DNA from: Pseudorhodoferax aquiterrae
GTDB lineage: Bacteria > Pseudomonadota > Gammaproteobacteria > Burkholderiales > Burkholderiaceae_C
NCBI RefSeq assembly: GCF_014652235.1
Contig: NZ_BMYK01000001.1
Coordinates: forward strand, 330,982 to 394,981
Direction: 5' to 3'
DNA: 64,000 bases
Part shown: piece after piece, positions 39,439 to 47,436 of the stretch
Position numbering within the stretch: position 1 is the first letter of the stretch
How the letters are laid out: each line of letters begins with the position of its first letter
Position numbers and translations under genes: made by a program
The notes under the pieces: model-generated
The model's database searches: none
What the model was told of the DNA's origin: nothing
The model's input: only the letters and a program-made list of their open reading frames with translations

Positions 39439-40245
39439 TCATGCAGCCATCCAGCCGCCGTCGACCATGAGCTGGGCGCCGGTGGTAAAGGTGGAATCGC
39501 GGCTGGCCAAAAACAGCACGGCGCGTGCCACGTCGATGGGCTCGCCCAGGCGCGGCCAGGGCGTGCGGCGCGTGGCGCGGTCCATCACGGCGGGGTCGAG
39601 CGCGCGGCCGCCCTGGCCGGTCTGGATCTTGCCGGGCGCCACCGCGTTGCAGACGATCTGCTGCGCCGCGTAGTCGGTGGCCACCTGGCGCGTGAGGTAG
39701 GCGATGCCGGCCTTGCTCACGCCATAGGCCAGGTCCTCGGGCGCGGCGATCATGCCGTGCTGCGAGGCCAGGTTCACGATGCGGCCGCGCACGCCCTCCA
39801 CGGGCTCCTGGCCCTGCATCTGGCGCACGGCGGCGCGGCAGCAGCGGTAGACGCCCGAGAGGTTCACGTCGAGCACCCGCTGCCAGTCGGCCTCCTCGAG
39901 GTCCAGCAGCGGCCGCGCGTGGCGGATGCAGGCGTTGTTGACCAGCACGTCGAGCCGGCCGAAGCGGGCCACGGTCTGCGCCACGAGCGCATCGACCTCT
40001 ACCGTGCTGGCCACGTCGGTGGCGATGAACGCGGCGCGTCCACCGGCGGCCTCGATGGCCGCCACGGTGGGCGCGCCGCCTTCGATGACTGCGGTGGTCA
40101 CGTCGGCCACGACCACGCTGGCACCGTGTGCGGCCAGCAGGCGCGCGATGGCGCGGCCGATGCCGGAGGCCGCGCCGGTCACGATGCAGACCTGGCCGGC
40201 CATGCGGGCCGCCGCGGCGGGCTGGAGGGCGTAGGGGTCAGGCAT
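39439..40245 (-). CDS. SDR-family NAD(P)-dependent oxidoreductase
   Basis: The 268-residue protein from ATG 40245 has TGAASGIG near residue 24, NNAC in the NNAG position near 105, catalytic Ser in NLASQHG near 157 and YGVSKAG near 173, so the full catalytic set is present. VDGGWMAA ends the classical SDR. It begins inside the last codons of the epimerase gene (8-bp overlap), showing coupling. An alcohol or ketone formed from the imported compound is a plausible substrate. Confidence 0.9.
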   Translation of the reverse strand: MPDPYALQPAAAARMAGQVCIVTGAASGIGRAIARLLAAHGASVVVADVTTAVIEGGAPTVAAIEAAGGRAAFIATDVASTVEVDALVAQTVARFGRLDVLVNNACIRHARPLLDLEEADWQRVLDVNLSGVYRCCRAAVRQMQGQEPVEGVRGRIVNLASQHGMIAAPEDLAYGVSKAGIAYLTRQVATDYAAQQIVCNAVAPGKIQTGQGGRALDPAVMDRATRRTPWPRLGEPIDVARAVLFLASRDSTFTTGAQLMVDGGWMAA

Positions 40246-41233
40246 GGGCGGAATTGGGTTGGGTGGCGCGCCGCCAGGCGAAGAAGTCGTCGGCCGCGGT
40301 GCGCAGGTCGTAGCGCGGCACGAAGCCGGTGTCGGCGCGCAGGTGGGCGATGTCCATGGGCGCGCGATCGTAGGGCGCGTAGTAGTCGATGTCGGCCTGC
40401 TCGGCGCCACCGGCCGCGATCTGCCAGGACCAGCCCGGGTGCGCGGCGGCCACCGCGGCGCACCAGTCGGACATGCGGCCCATGAAGCCCGCGGCCACGT
40501 TGTAGACGGGGCGCGGCAGCTGCGGACGGTCCAGCAGGGCCTGCAGCCCTGCGGCGGCGTCGCGCACGTAGAGCCAGTCGCGTGTGCTCTCGCGCGGCAG
40601 CCGCACGGCCTCGCCGCGCTCTGCGCGCAGCAGCACCTGCAGCGGCGCGCTGAGCGTGTCGCGCACGCCGGTGTCGGCCTCCCAGGGGCCGAAGCAGGTG
40701 CCCAGGCGGCCGACCACGAGGTCCAGGCCGTGCAGGGCGGCCAGGCGCCATGCCGCGGCTTCGGCGGCCTGCTTGGAGATGCCGTACAGGCCTTCGGGCC
40801 GCAGCGGCGTGTTGTCCTCGTGCAGCGCCTGCGCGCCGATGCCGCTCGCGCCGTAGACCGACCCGGAGCTGGCGTGCACGACACGGCGCACACCCGTGGC
40901 TGCGGCCGCCGTCACGGCCGCCACCACGCCGCCCAGGTTGACCTCGAAGATCGCGCCGGGCGCGGCGCGCTCGCGCCGCGCGTCGGCCGTGATCGCGGCC
41001 AGCGTGACGAGCCGGTGCGGCCGGTGCGCGAGCATGGCGGCTTCCAGGGCCGCCGCATCTCGCACGTCGCCCTGCACCAGGCTGATGCGGCCCGGCAGCG
41101 CGGCGAAAGCCCGGGCCGCGGCCGGCGGCAGCGGCGCGCGGTCGAAGCCCACGACGGCCTGGCCGTCCCGCAGCAGGCGCTCGGCCAGCGCCAGGCCGAC
41201 GAAGCCGCAGGCGCCCGTGATGAAGGTCGGCAT
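40238..41233 (-). CDS. NAD-dependent epimerase/dehydratase (extended SDR)
   Basis: The 331-residue protein MPTFITGACGFVGLALAERL has the extended-SDR cofactor loop TGACGFVG near residue 6, SSGSVYG near 118 and the catalytic YGISKQ near 143, then RDWLYVRDAAAG near 212. It resembles nucleotide-sugar epimerases and also the NAD-dependent reductases found in catabolic clusters. Its ATG overlaps the stop of the ATPase gene (ATGA) in an operon of transport and hydrolysis genes, so a role in catabolism is more likely than in polysaccharide synthesis. Confidence 0.86.
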   Translation of the reverse strand: MPTFITGACGFVGLALAERLLRDGQAVVGFDRAPLPPAAARAFAALPGRISLVQGDVRDAAALEAAMLAHRPHRLVTLAAITADARRERAAPGAIFEVNLGGVVAAVTAAAATGVRRVVHASSGSVYGASGIGAQALHEDNTPLRPEGLYGISKQAAEAAAWRLAALHGLDLVVGRLGTCFGPWEADTGVRDTLSAPLQVLLRAERGEAVRLPRESTRDWLYVRDAAAGLQALLDRPQLPRPVYNVAAGFMGRMSDWCAAVAAAHPGWSWQIAAGGAEQADIDYYAPYDRAPMDIAHLRADTGFVPRYDLRTAADDFFAWRRATQPNSAHA

Positions 41234-42003
41234 CAGGCCGGCACCGCCATGGGTTCCGGCCGCAGCAACTGCAGGATGCGGCGCTTGGTGTCGTTGAACT
41301 GCGGGCTGGTCGAGTCGCGCGGGCGCGGCAGGTCGATGGTCAGCATCTCGCGGATGCGGCCCGGCCGCGCCGACATCACGGCCACGTGGGTGCCCAGCGC
41401 CAGCGATTCCTCGATGCCGTGCGTCACGAAGACGATGGTGCTCTGGCTGTCGCGCCAGATGCGCACGAGCTCGGCGTGCATCTCCATCTTGGTCTGCTCG
41501 TCGAGCGCGCCGAAGGGCTCGTCCATGAGGATGACCTCGGGGTTCATGAGCAGCGCGCGCGCGATGCCCACGCGCTGGTTCATGCCGCCCGACAGCTCGC
41601 TCGGGTAGTGGTTCTCGAAACCCTTCAGGTTCACCATCTCGATGTAGTGCTGGGCCTTCTTGCGGCGGATCTCCTTGCCCACGCCCTGCATGGTCAGGTG
41701 GAAGGCCACGTTCTCCCAGACCGTGAGCCAGGGCATCAGCGTGGGCTGCTGGAACACCACGCCGCGGTCGGCACCGGGCGCGGTGATGGACTGCCCGCCC
41801 ACGCGCACGCTGCCGCTGGAGGGCTTGTCGAACCCCGCGATGAGGTTCAGCAGCGTGGACTTGCCGCAGCCGCTGGGCCCCAGCAGGCACAGGAAGTCGT
41901 TGCGCGCCACGTGCACGCTGACATCGTCCAGCGCCTTGACGGCGCTGCCGCGCTTGGGGTCGTCGAACAGGCGCGTGACGTGCTCGATTTCGATCAAACT
42001 CAT
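41233..42003 (-). CDS. taurine/nitrate/sulfonate-type ABC transporter ATPase (TauB/SsuB family)
   Basis: The 256-residue ATPase has Walker A GPSGCGKST near residue 41, the family segment VVFQQPTLMPWLTVWEN near 82, signature LSGGMNQRVGIARALL near 137, and Walker B VILMDEPFGALDEQT near 157. VFVTHGIEESLALGTHV holds the switch His. It belongs to the TauABC/SsuABC/NMT1 type importers, which serve sulfonates, pyrimidines and other small organics. One base separates it from the permease gene. Confidence 0.94.
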   Translation of the reverse strand: MSLIEIEHVTRLFDDPKRGSAVKALDDVSVHVARNDFLCLLGPSGCGKSTLLNLIAGFDKPSSGSVRVGGQSITAPGADRGVVFQQPTLMPWLTVWENVAFHLTMQGVGKEIRRKKAQHYIEMVNLKGFENHYPSELSGGMNQRVGIARALLMNPEVILMDEPFGALDEQTKMEMHAELVRIWRDSQSTIVFVTHGIEESLALGTHVAVMSARPGRIREMLTIDLPRPRDSTSPQFNDTKRRILQLLRPEPMAVPA

Positions 42004-42004
42004 T

Positions 42005-42829
42005 TCATGCTTCCTTGGCCTGGAGGGTGGAGCCGCGCTGCCAACGCAGCACGCGGCCGGCGAACAGCTTGATCGCGAGGTCGCTCAGAAAGCCCAGGAG
42101 GCCGATGCTGACCATGGAGGCGATCACGATGTCGTAGCGCAGGAAGTAGTAGGAATCCCAGAGCACATAGCCCACGCCGCTCTTGACGGCCACCATCTCG
42201 GCCGTGACGGTCAGCATCCAGGCCGAACCGATGGCGATGCGCAGGCCCGAGAACACGCTGGGCAGCGCGGCCGGGAACACGATGTGGCGCAAGAGCTTGC
42301 CCGGCGTGCCGCCGGCCATGGCGCCGGCGCGCAGCAGGTTGCGGTCGCAGGTCTTCACGCCGTGGATGGTGGACAGCAGCACCGGGAAGAACGAGCCCAG
42401 GAACACCAGGAAGATGGCGGGCTTGTTGGCGATGCCGAACCAGATGATGGCCAGCGGAATCCAGGACACGGGTGGCACCGGCCGCAGGATCTGCAGCACG
42501 GGCTCGATCAACCGCTCCACGGTGCGCGACCAGCCGATGGCCATGCCGAGGGCGATGCCCAGCACGGTGGAAATGGCGAAGCCGGCGAACACGCGCGAGG
42601 CGCTGGCGGCCACGTCCTGCAGCCAGTGGCCGCTGTAGGTCTGGGTGTTGCCGTCGGTCGCGAAAACCCAGTCCGCCCAGGCCAGCAGCACCTGCGAGGG
42701 GGCCGGCAGCAGCGCGGGCGGCAGCACGCCGGAGCGCGAGAACAGCTCCCAGCCGATCAGCAGCGCCACGGGGACCAGGGCGCGCTCGATGCGGCGGTAG
42801 AAGCGGAGCAGGGCGCAGTTGCGGGTCAC
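42005..42829 (-). CDS. taurine/nitrate/sulfonate-type ABC transporter permease (TauC/SsuC family)
   Basis: Starting at GTG 42829 (GAGGA just upstream) the 274-residue permease has about six membrane segments and the TauC/SsuC-type signatures RPVPPVSWIPLAIIWFG near residue 130, the EAA loop RAGAMAGGTPGKLLRHIVFP near 180, and LRIAIGSAWMLTVTAEMV near 210. It forms the channel of the importer with the neighbouring ATPase and binding protein, 10 bp after the binding-protein stop. Confidence 0.93.
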   Translation of the reverse strand: MTRNCALLRFYRRIERALVPVALLIGWELFSRSGVLPPALLPAPSQVLLAWADWVFATDGNTQTYSGHWLQDVAASASRVFAGFAISTVLGIALGMAIGWSRTVERLIEPVLQILRPVPPVSWIPLAIIWFGIANKPAIFLVFLGSFFPVLLSTIHGVKTCDRNLLRAGAMAGGTPGKLLRHIVFPAALPSVFSGLRIAIGSAWMLTVTAEMVAVKSGVGYVLWDSYYFLRYDIVIASMVSIGLLGFLSDLAIKLFAGRVLRWQRGSTLQAKEA

Positions 42830-42839
42830 GCGGCGGTCC

Positions 42840-43835
42840 TCAATATCCGAGCGCCGACTTGGGCTGGCCGGTGGCGGCTTCCAGGAAGCGGTAGTCCATG
42901 TTCTTCTGGACCGCGGCGCTCACGTCGCTGTTGATGTACTTCAGCTCGCGCATCATCTGCGCGATGGCCACGGCGGATTCGCGGTGCATGGCGTAGTCGG
43001 GGTACAGGTTGGCGGCGGCGCCGGTGGCGATCGCCTTGTCCAGGCCCGTCACCTTCTGGATGGTGTCGATGAACTGCGCCTTGTCGCTCTCCATGAGCTT
43101 GTTGACCTTGATGATGGAGCGCACCGTCTCTTCCACGCCCTTGGCGCGGCCGGCGATCACGTCCGAGCGCGTCACGATCAGGTTGGTCAGCTTGCCGGCG
43201 GCCTGGTCGTAGGGGAAGGCGAAGAATTTGGCGGCCTTCACTTCCCGGATCTGGGTGGCGAAGGGGTCGACCGAGCAGATCAGCTCGACCTCGCCGCGGC
43301 GCAGCGCCTGCACGTGGTCGGACGGGTTCGGGATGTTGACGAACTGCACGTCCTTGTTGATGTCGATGCCCTGCCTGGCGAAGGCGCCGCGCATGTGGAT
43401 GTCCTGCGCATTGCCGCGCGAGGCCGCCACGCGGAAGGGCTTGCCCTGGGCCTTGTACTCGGCAATCAGCTTCTTGAGGCCGGCCCAGTCGTTCTCGGCC
43501 AGCGGCAGGTCGTTGCCCACGAGGATCTGCGAGCCGCCGTTGATCTGGCCCGAGATCGCGACCACGTCGAAGCCCTTGTCGAGCGCGGTGGCGTAGTGCA
43601 GGTAGGTGACCTGGGCCACGTCGATGCTCTTGGAGAGCAGGGCGGTCAGCACGTCGTTGCCGGTGTTGAAGGCGATGGCTTCGAGCTTGACGTTGCTGGC
43701 GTTGGCCGGGGTGAGGGCCAGCGGCGTGCAATGTGCGCACTTGGCGTAGCCGAGCTTGATGGCGTCCTGGGCCTGGCCTGCCAGCGGCAGGAGGGCGGCC
43801 GCCGCGAGGGCGAGGCGGGCGAGAAGTTTGAACAT
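42840..43835 (-). CDS. taurine/NMT1-like ABC transporter substrate-binding protein
   Basis: The 331-residue protein from ATG 43835 has a signal peptide (MFKLLARLALAAAALLPLAG, cleavage near GQAQ) and an NMT1/TauA-like type II binding fold: AIKLGYAKCAHCTPLALTPA, LLSKSIDVAQVTYLHYATAL and GKPFRVAASRGNAQDIHMRG. The pair of Cys in AKCAHC is unusual. Family ligands include sulfonates, pyrimidines and aromatic acids, so the ligand is unknown. It heads the operon that ends with the hydantoinase and racemase genes; two TTGTATCCAA-type sites lie upstream. Confidence 0.92.
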   Translation of the reverse strand: MFKLLARLALAAAALLPLAGQAQDAIKLGYAKCAHCTPLALTPANASNVKLEAIAFNTGNDVLTALLSKSIDVAQVTYLHYATALDKGFDVVAISGQINGGSQILVGNDLPLAENDWAGLKKLIAEYKAQGKPFRVAASRGNAQDIHMRGAFARQGIDINKDVQFVNIPNPSDHVQALRRGEVELICSVDPFATQIREVKAAKFFAFPYDQAAGKLTNLIVTRSDVIAGRAKGVEETVRSIIKVNKLMESDKAQFIDTIQKVTGLDKAIATGAAANLYPDYAMHRESAVAIAQMMRELKYINSDVSAAVQKNMDYRFLEAATGQPKSALGY

Positions 43836-43905
43836 GGGGCTCCCTGGGGTTGGACGGGCCCGCGGGGGCGGGACCTGCAGCCATCCAGCAAGGGATGTGC
43901 CAAGT

Positions 43906-43916
43906 TTGTATCCAAT
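43906..43916. promoter_or_regulatory. TTGTATCCAAT motif, candidate GntR operator A
   Basis: TTGTATCCAAT stands 71 bp upstream of the binding-protein ATG (minus strand). It recurs in the same or one-to-two-base altered form at 45431, 48963 and 48985 and inverted at 44011. The recurrence in promoter gaps of the island is observed; recognition by the GntR/FCD protein at 45467 is inferred. Confidence 0.6.
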
Positions 43917-43926
43917 CTTGTAAGTA

Positions 43927-43938
43927 TTTGGCGCCAAA
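43927..43938. promoter_or_regulatory. 12-bp perfect palindrome TTTGGCGCCAAA
   Basis: A perfect 12-base palindrome lies 11 bp beyond operator motif A in the gap between the amidohydrolase and binding-protein genes. It resembles the half-site TTGG/CCAA of the neighbouring motifs and may be part of the same control region. Confidence 0.45.
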
Positions 43939-44006
43939 CGGTTTCGCTGTTGAACCGGTGCTGGCGCCAGCCGAGCAGGGCACGGAAATGGATCCACGCC
44001 ATGCGC

Positions 44007-44024
44007 CACTTTGGATACAAAGTG
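44007..44024. promoter_or_regulatory. inverted repeat CACTTTG-GATA-CAAAGTG, operator motif B
   Basis: This 18-bp site is a perfect 7-bp inverted repeat with a 4-bp centre and contains TTGGATACAA, the reverse complement of the TTGTATCCAA core. It ends 17 bp from the stop of the amidohydrolase gene, so it could control the downstream operon from about 170 bp or act together with motif A by looping. It could in part be a terminator stem, but it has no T run. Confidence 0.5.
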
Positions 44025-44040
44025 CCCGGCCTTGGTGCGC

Positions 44041-45399
44041 TCAGCGCCAGTAGTGCTTGCCCTCGGCGCCCCACAAGGCACGGGCGGCCTCTTCGGCTTC
44101 GCGGCAGACCGTGTCCATGTCCACGCGCGTGGGCCGGCCGTTCTCCACGAGGACCTCGCCGTCCACGACCACCATGGACACGTCGCGGCCCTGGCCCGTG
44201 TGGACCAGGTTGCCCAGCGGGTTCACATGCGGGCGCAGGTGCGGCCGGTTCGCGTCGAAGACGACGAGGTCGGCCGCCTTGCCGAGTGCCAGGCTGCCCA
44301 GTTCGTCCTGCAGCCCCAGGGCCTTGGCGCCGCCCAGCGTGGCCATGTGGAACACGTCGCGCGGCTGCCAGCTGTCGTCCACGCGGCCCTCCTGCACACG
44401 CGCGGTGACCAGGGCCCAGCGCATGAGTTCCACCATGTCGCCGTGCTGGGTGTCGGTGGCCAGCGCCATGTTCACGCCCGCGCGCTTGAGTAGGGGCGTG
44501 GGCGCCAGCCGTCCCGAGGTGGCGTTGCACTTGGGGATGTGCACGGCGTGCGCGCCGGCCGCGGCCATGCGGGCCGCATCCTCGGGCGTCACGTAGATGC
44601 AGTGGCCGCCCATCAGGCGTTCGTTGAGCAATCCCGTCTCGGCCAGCACCTCGGTGGAACTGCGGCCGCAGCGTGCACGCACGCGCTCCACCTCCACCTG
44701 GCTCTGGCCCAGGTGGGTGCTGACCACCAAGCCATGCTGCTGCGAGGCCGCGGCCACCTCGCGCAAAAAGCCCTCCGAGCAGGTGTCGACCGCATGCGCG
44801 GCCAGGTTCACGCGCACGCGCGGGTGAGAAGCCCAACGCGCGTGCAGGTCCAGGCCGGCCTGCAATGTGGCGTGGCCGATGGCCGCGCTGTGGTGCCAGT
44901 CGCCATGCGCCACGCGCGCGAAGTCCACGTCGTGGATGCGCCAGCTCGGCGCCAGCCGCATGCCGAGTTCGACCATGGCCTCGGTGGTCACGTCGGCATG
45001 CACGAAGTTGTCGCCCAGCACGGTGGAGCCGAACAGCAGGGCCTCCAGCGCGCCGAGGCGGGCGAGCGCGCGCGCCTGCGCGGGGTTGACCTGTGTGCCC
45101 TTGGGAATGCCGGGCGTGTACGAGGGCGCGAAGCCCAGGTCGGCCGCCACGCCGCGCACCATGGAGAGGATGGAGTGCGCATGGGTGTTGACGAAGCCCG
45201 GCGTGACAAAGTGGTCCGGCAGGCGCAGCACGCGCGCGGCCTCGTAGCGCTCGGGCGGCTGGGCGGCCAGCCAGGTGATGCGGCCGTTGTGGATGCCGAT
45301 GGCGGCGCCGCGGATCTCGGGCTGGGCGGGGTCGGCCGTCAGCGCGATGGCATCGAGCAGCAGCAGGTCGAAGGTGGGGGTGTGGTCGGTGGTCGTCAT
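44041..45399 (-). CDS. ATZ/TRZ-family amidohydrolase (metal-dependent deaminase/hydrolase)
   Basis: The 452-residue enzyme has mononuclear amidohydrolase ligands: VNTHAHS near residue 69 (HxH), STHLGQ near 226, GGHCIYV near 262 and LATDTQHGD near 313. Relatives include 8-oxoguanine deaminase, S-adenosylhomocysteine deaminase and triazine hydrolases, which remove an amino or chloro group from N-heterocycles. It lies downstream of the GntR gene on the same strand. A 22-bp perfect palindrome directly precedes its ATG and no normal ribosome site is visible. Confidence 0.9.
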   Translation of the reverse strand: MTTTDHTPTFDLLLLDAIALTADPAQPEIRGAAIGIHNGRITWLAAQPPERYEAARVLRLPDHFVTPGFVNTHAHSILSMVRGVAADLGFAPSYTPGIPKGTQVNPAQARALARLGALEALLFGSTVLGDNFVHADVTTEAMVELGMRLAPSWRIHDVDFARVAHGDWHHSAAIGHATLQAGLDLHARWASHPRVRVNLAAHAVDTCSEGFLREVAAASQQHGLVVSTHLGQSQVEVERVRARCGRSSTEVLAETGLLNERLMGGHCIYVTPEDAARMAAAGAHAVHIPKCNATSGRLAPTPLLKRAGVNMALATDTQHGDMVELMRWALVTARVQEGRVDDSWQPRDVFHMATLGGAKALGLQDELGSLALGKAADLVVFDANRPHLRPHVNPLGNLVHTGQGRDVSMVVVDGEVLVENGRPTRVDMDTVCREAEEAARALWGAEGKHYWR

Positions 45400-45400
45400 G

Positions 45401-45422
45401 CGGCCGTTGCAAGCAACGGCCG
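45401..45422. promoter_or_regulatory. 22-bp perfect palindrome abutting the amidohydrolase start codon
   Basis: CGGCCGTTGC, AA, GCAACGGCCG forms a 10-bp GC-rich stem ending one base before the ATG at 45399 (minus strand). In the mRNA it would occupy the ribosome-binding region. There is no T run, so it is not an ordinary terminator; control of translation or protein binding is possible. Confidence 0.6.
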
Positions 45423-45430
45423 TGCCGACT

Positions 45431-45441
45431 TTGTATCCAAT
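45431..45441. promoter_or_regulatory. TTGTATCCAAT motif, candidate GntR operator C
   Basis: An exact copy of motif A, extended on its right by CTGCG exactly as at 48985-49000 (TTGTRTCCAATCTGCG). It lies in the 67-bp gap between the GntR gene and the amidohydrolase gene, both on the minus strand, 31 bp before the amidohydrolase ATG. Confidence 0.6.
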
Positions 45442-45466
45442 CTGCGGGCGAACTGTCGCCGATGGG

Positions 45467-46204
45467 TCAGCCCAGAAGAGCTTCCGCCAGATCGATCTCC
45501 GGCGCGGCCTCGGCGTCCAGGTTCAGCGACTTCTCGATGTGGTGCAGGTGCTCGTCCATGAGGGCCACGGCCGCTTCGGCATCGCCGGCCTCGATCGCGT
45601 CGAGCAGCACGGTGTGCTCGTCGTTCGGGCAGGCCGCGCCGGTGGGTGCGTCGAAGGTCAGGATGGCCAGGCAGGTCAGCGGCGTCAGTTCACGCAGCAT
45701 GCGCGCCATGATCGCGCTGCCCGACAGCTGGGCCAGCAGCACGTGGAATTCGCCCGACAGCCGCACGGCTGCGCGCCGGTCGCCGTTGGCATGGGCCTGC
45801 TGCTCGCGCTTGACCAGCGTGCGCAGCTGCTTGAGGGCCGTGCTGGCCTTGCCGGCGGCAATGCGCTCGATCAGCCGCCGCACCACGGCCGGCTCCAGCG
45901 TGCGCCGCACCTCCAGCACGTCGTGCGCCTCCTCGGCACTGGGCGTGGTCACGAAGGCGCCGCGGTTGGGAATCAGCGTCACGAGCTGCTCCACGGCCAG
46001 GCGCTGCAGCACGCCGCGCACCTGGGTGCGGCTGACCGCGAACAGCTCGGCCACGCGCTCCTCCGACAGCTTGGTGCCGGGCAGCAGCCGGTGCTCGACC
46101 ACGGCCTCGTAGATGCGTTCGTAGATGTCGTCCTTGGAGGCGGCCTTGCCGCTGGCGTGGGGAGAGGACAGCCGCAGCGTGCGCCGGGACGGAGGGGTGG
46201 CCAT
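45467..46204 (-). CDS. GntR-family transcriptional regulator (FCD subfamily)
   Basis: The 245-residue protein has an N-terminal winged helix (IYERIYEAVVEHRLLPGTKL, then VAELFAVSRTQVRGVLQRLA, residues about 27-68) and a C-terminal helical FCD domain (HDVLEVRRTLEPAVVRRLIE, FHVLLAQLSG, MDEHLHHIEKSL) with metal-binding-type His. FCD regulators bind organic acids or metabolites and usually repress catabolic operons. It sits in the centre of the island, between transport and hydrolysis genes, and repeated TTGTRYCCAAT motifs flank it. Confidence 0.93.
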   Translation of the reverse strand: MATPPSRRTLRLSSPHASGKAASKDDIYERIYEAVVEHRLLPGTKLSEERVAELFAVSRTQVRGVLQRLAVEQLVTLIPNRGAFVTTPSAEEAHDVLEVRRTLEPAVVRRLIERIAAGKASTALKQLRTLVKREQQAHANGDRRAAVRLSGEFHVLLAQLSGSAIMARMLRELTPLTCLAILTFDAPTGAACPNDEHTVLLDAIEAGDAEAAVALMDEHLHHIEKSLNLDAEAAPEIDLAEALLG

Positions 46205-46276
46205 GGTGGACCTGATGACGGTGGTGTAGGGGGTGGGCGGGTGAAGGCGGGCAGATGGTAGCGGCTGGACGGGTGT

Positions 46277-47008
46277 TCAGCCGCCCGGCAGTTCGCTGAA
46301 CAGACGTCCCCAGCCCTGGACGCGGCGCGTGTCCACGCCGGCCAGACGCAGCGACTTCCAGACCGCCGTGGCGATGGTGTCGTAGACGGGCATGCCCAGC
46401 TCGGTCTCCAGGGCCGGCACCAGCTGCGCGGCGCGCAGGTTGGTGCAGAAGGTGGTGATGCACTGCGGACCGGCGGCCGCCAGCGCGCGCGCCATGGCCT
46501 CGATCTGCGCGGGCGTGACCTCGGAGAACTCGAAGTTGACCTGCTTGTCCAGGTGGCGCTCGGCCACGCAGTCGAAGCCGCTGGCGCGGTAGTTGGCCAC
46601 GATGCGCTGCTGCACGTCGTCCAGGTAGGGCGAGGCCAGGCCGAAGCGCGTGCGGCCCGACAGCTGCATGGCCTCGTTGAGCGCCAGCACCGAGGTGCAG
46701 GCCGGGATGCCGGTCTCTTCGGTGATGCGCGCGCACAGGGCCTCGTCGGTCTGGAAGCCCAGCCAGCCCGAGGAGGTGCCGTTCCAGGCGATCACGTCCA
46801 CGCGCGCGTCGGCCAGCAGCCGCGCCGCCTGCAGGATAGGCTCCAGGTCGAACTGGCCCAGCGCCTGGGCACGCAGCGAGATCTCGGTCACGCGAAAGCG
46901 CGCGAAATGCGCCGACACCTCGGGCAGCCCCGCGAGCATGGCGGCCGTGAGCGGCTCCAGCGCGGTGTTGGACGAGGGCGTCAGCATGCCCAGCAATACT
47001 CGTTTCAT
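46277..47008 (-). CDS. Asp/Glu racemase / maleate isomerase / arylmalonate decarboxylase family protein
   Basis: The 243-residue protein MKRVLLGMLTPSSNTALEPL is of the maleate isomerase/arylmalonate decarboxylase group. The first family Cys region reads IAWNGTSSGW near residue 75 (no Cys, but Thr-Ser as in arylmalonate decarboxylase), and the second is kept, TTFCTNLRAA near 193. A single-thiol mechanism such as decarboxylation or cis-trans isomerisation is therefore more likely than two-base racemisation. The 642-bp palindrome ends 24 bp before its ATG, so its promoter must lie in or beyond that element. Confidence 0.86.
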   Translation of the reverse strand: MKRVLLGMLTPSSNTALEPLTAAMLAGLPEVSAHFARFRVTEISLRAQALGQFDLEPILQAARLLADARVDVIAWNGTSSGWLGFQTDEALCARITEETGIPACTSVLALNEAMQLSGRTRFGLASPYLDDVQQRIVANYRASGFDCVAERHLDKQVNFEFSEVTPAQIEAMARALAAAGPQCITTFCTNLRAAQLVPALETELGMPVYDTIATAVWKSLRLAGVDTRRVQGWGRLFSELPGG

Positions 47009-47277
47009 TTCAGCGATCCGTGGTGTCGTGTGGCCGAGCGTAGCGATGGCCCGTGTGTGACCCCGCTCCCGGGGCCCCTGTGCCCACGCCGAGGAGCACA
47101 GTGGCCTGGGCGGCGCGGGGAACCTCGCGCTTCAACATCTGACTCATCGTGCTTGTTTGAGCGAAGTGAACGCAGTGAACGAAGCGAGTTGCACGATGCG
47201 CCCAGGCCGCGAGCACCGCAGGTTGCCCGGAGCGCCAGCGGAGGGTCGTGGGCACCGGGGTCGCCTTCTCTTTGGTT

Positions 47278-47305
47278 ACTTTCTCTTGGCGAGACAAGAG
47301 AAAGT
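47278..47305. repeat. inner hairpin of the left arm (11-bp stem)
   Basis: ACTTTCTCTTG, loop GCGAGA, CAAGAGAAAGT is a perfect stem at the inner end of the left arm of the palindrome. It corresponds in position and sequence to the hairpin at 47404-47436 in the right arm. Confidence 0.75.
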
Positions 47306-47403
47306 GACTGCACTGCCGGGGGCATATCCCGGCCCCTGGTGGTCGTGCATGCGCAGCGCGTTCTATTGGGCACAGAGGCGGGGATTTCGCCCCCGCACGG
47401 CGA

Positions 47404-47436
47404 CCTACTTTCTTGGCTATCGCCCAAGAAAGTAGG
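47404..47436. repeat. inner hairpin of the right arm (13-bp stem)
   Basis: CCTACTTTCTTGG, loop of 7, CCAAGAAAGTAGG is a perfect 13-bp stem at the inner end of the right arm. The 98 bp between the two hairpins (47306-47403) are not shared between the arms and hold no recognised feature. Confidence 0.75.

Noticed and set aside
45401-45422. Terminator for the GntR gene
   Set aside because: The palindrome has no T run on either side and directly abuts a start codon, so I list it as a regulatory structure instead.
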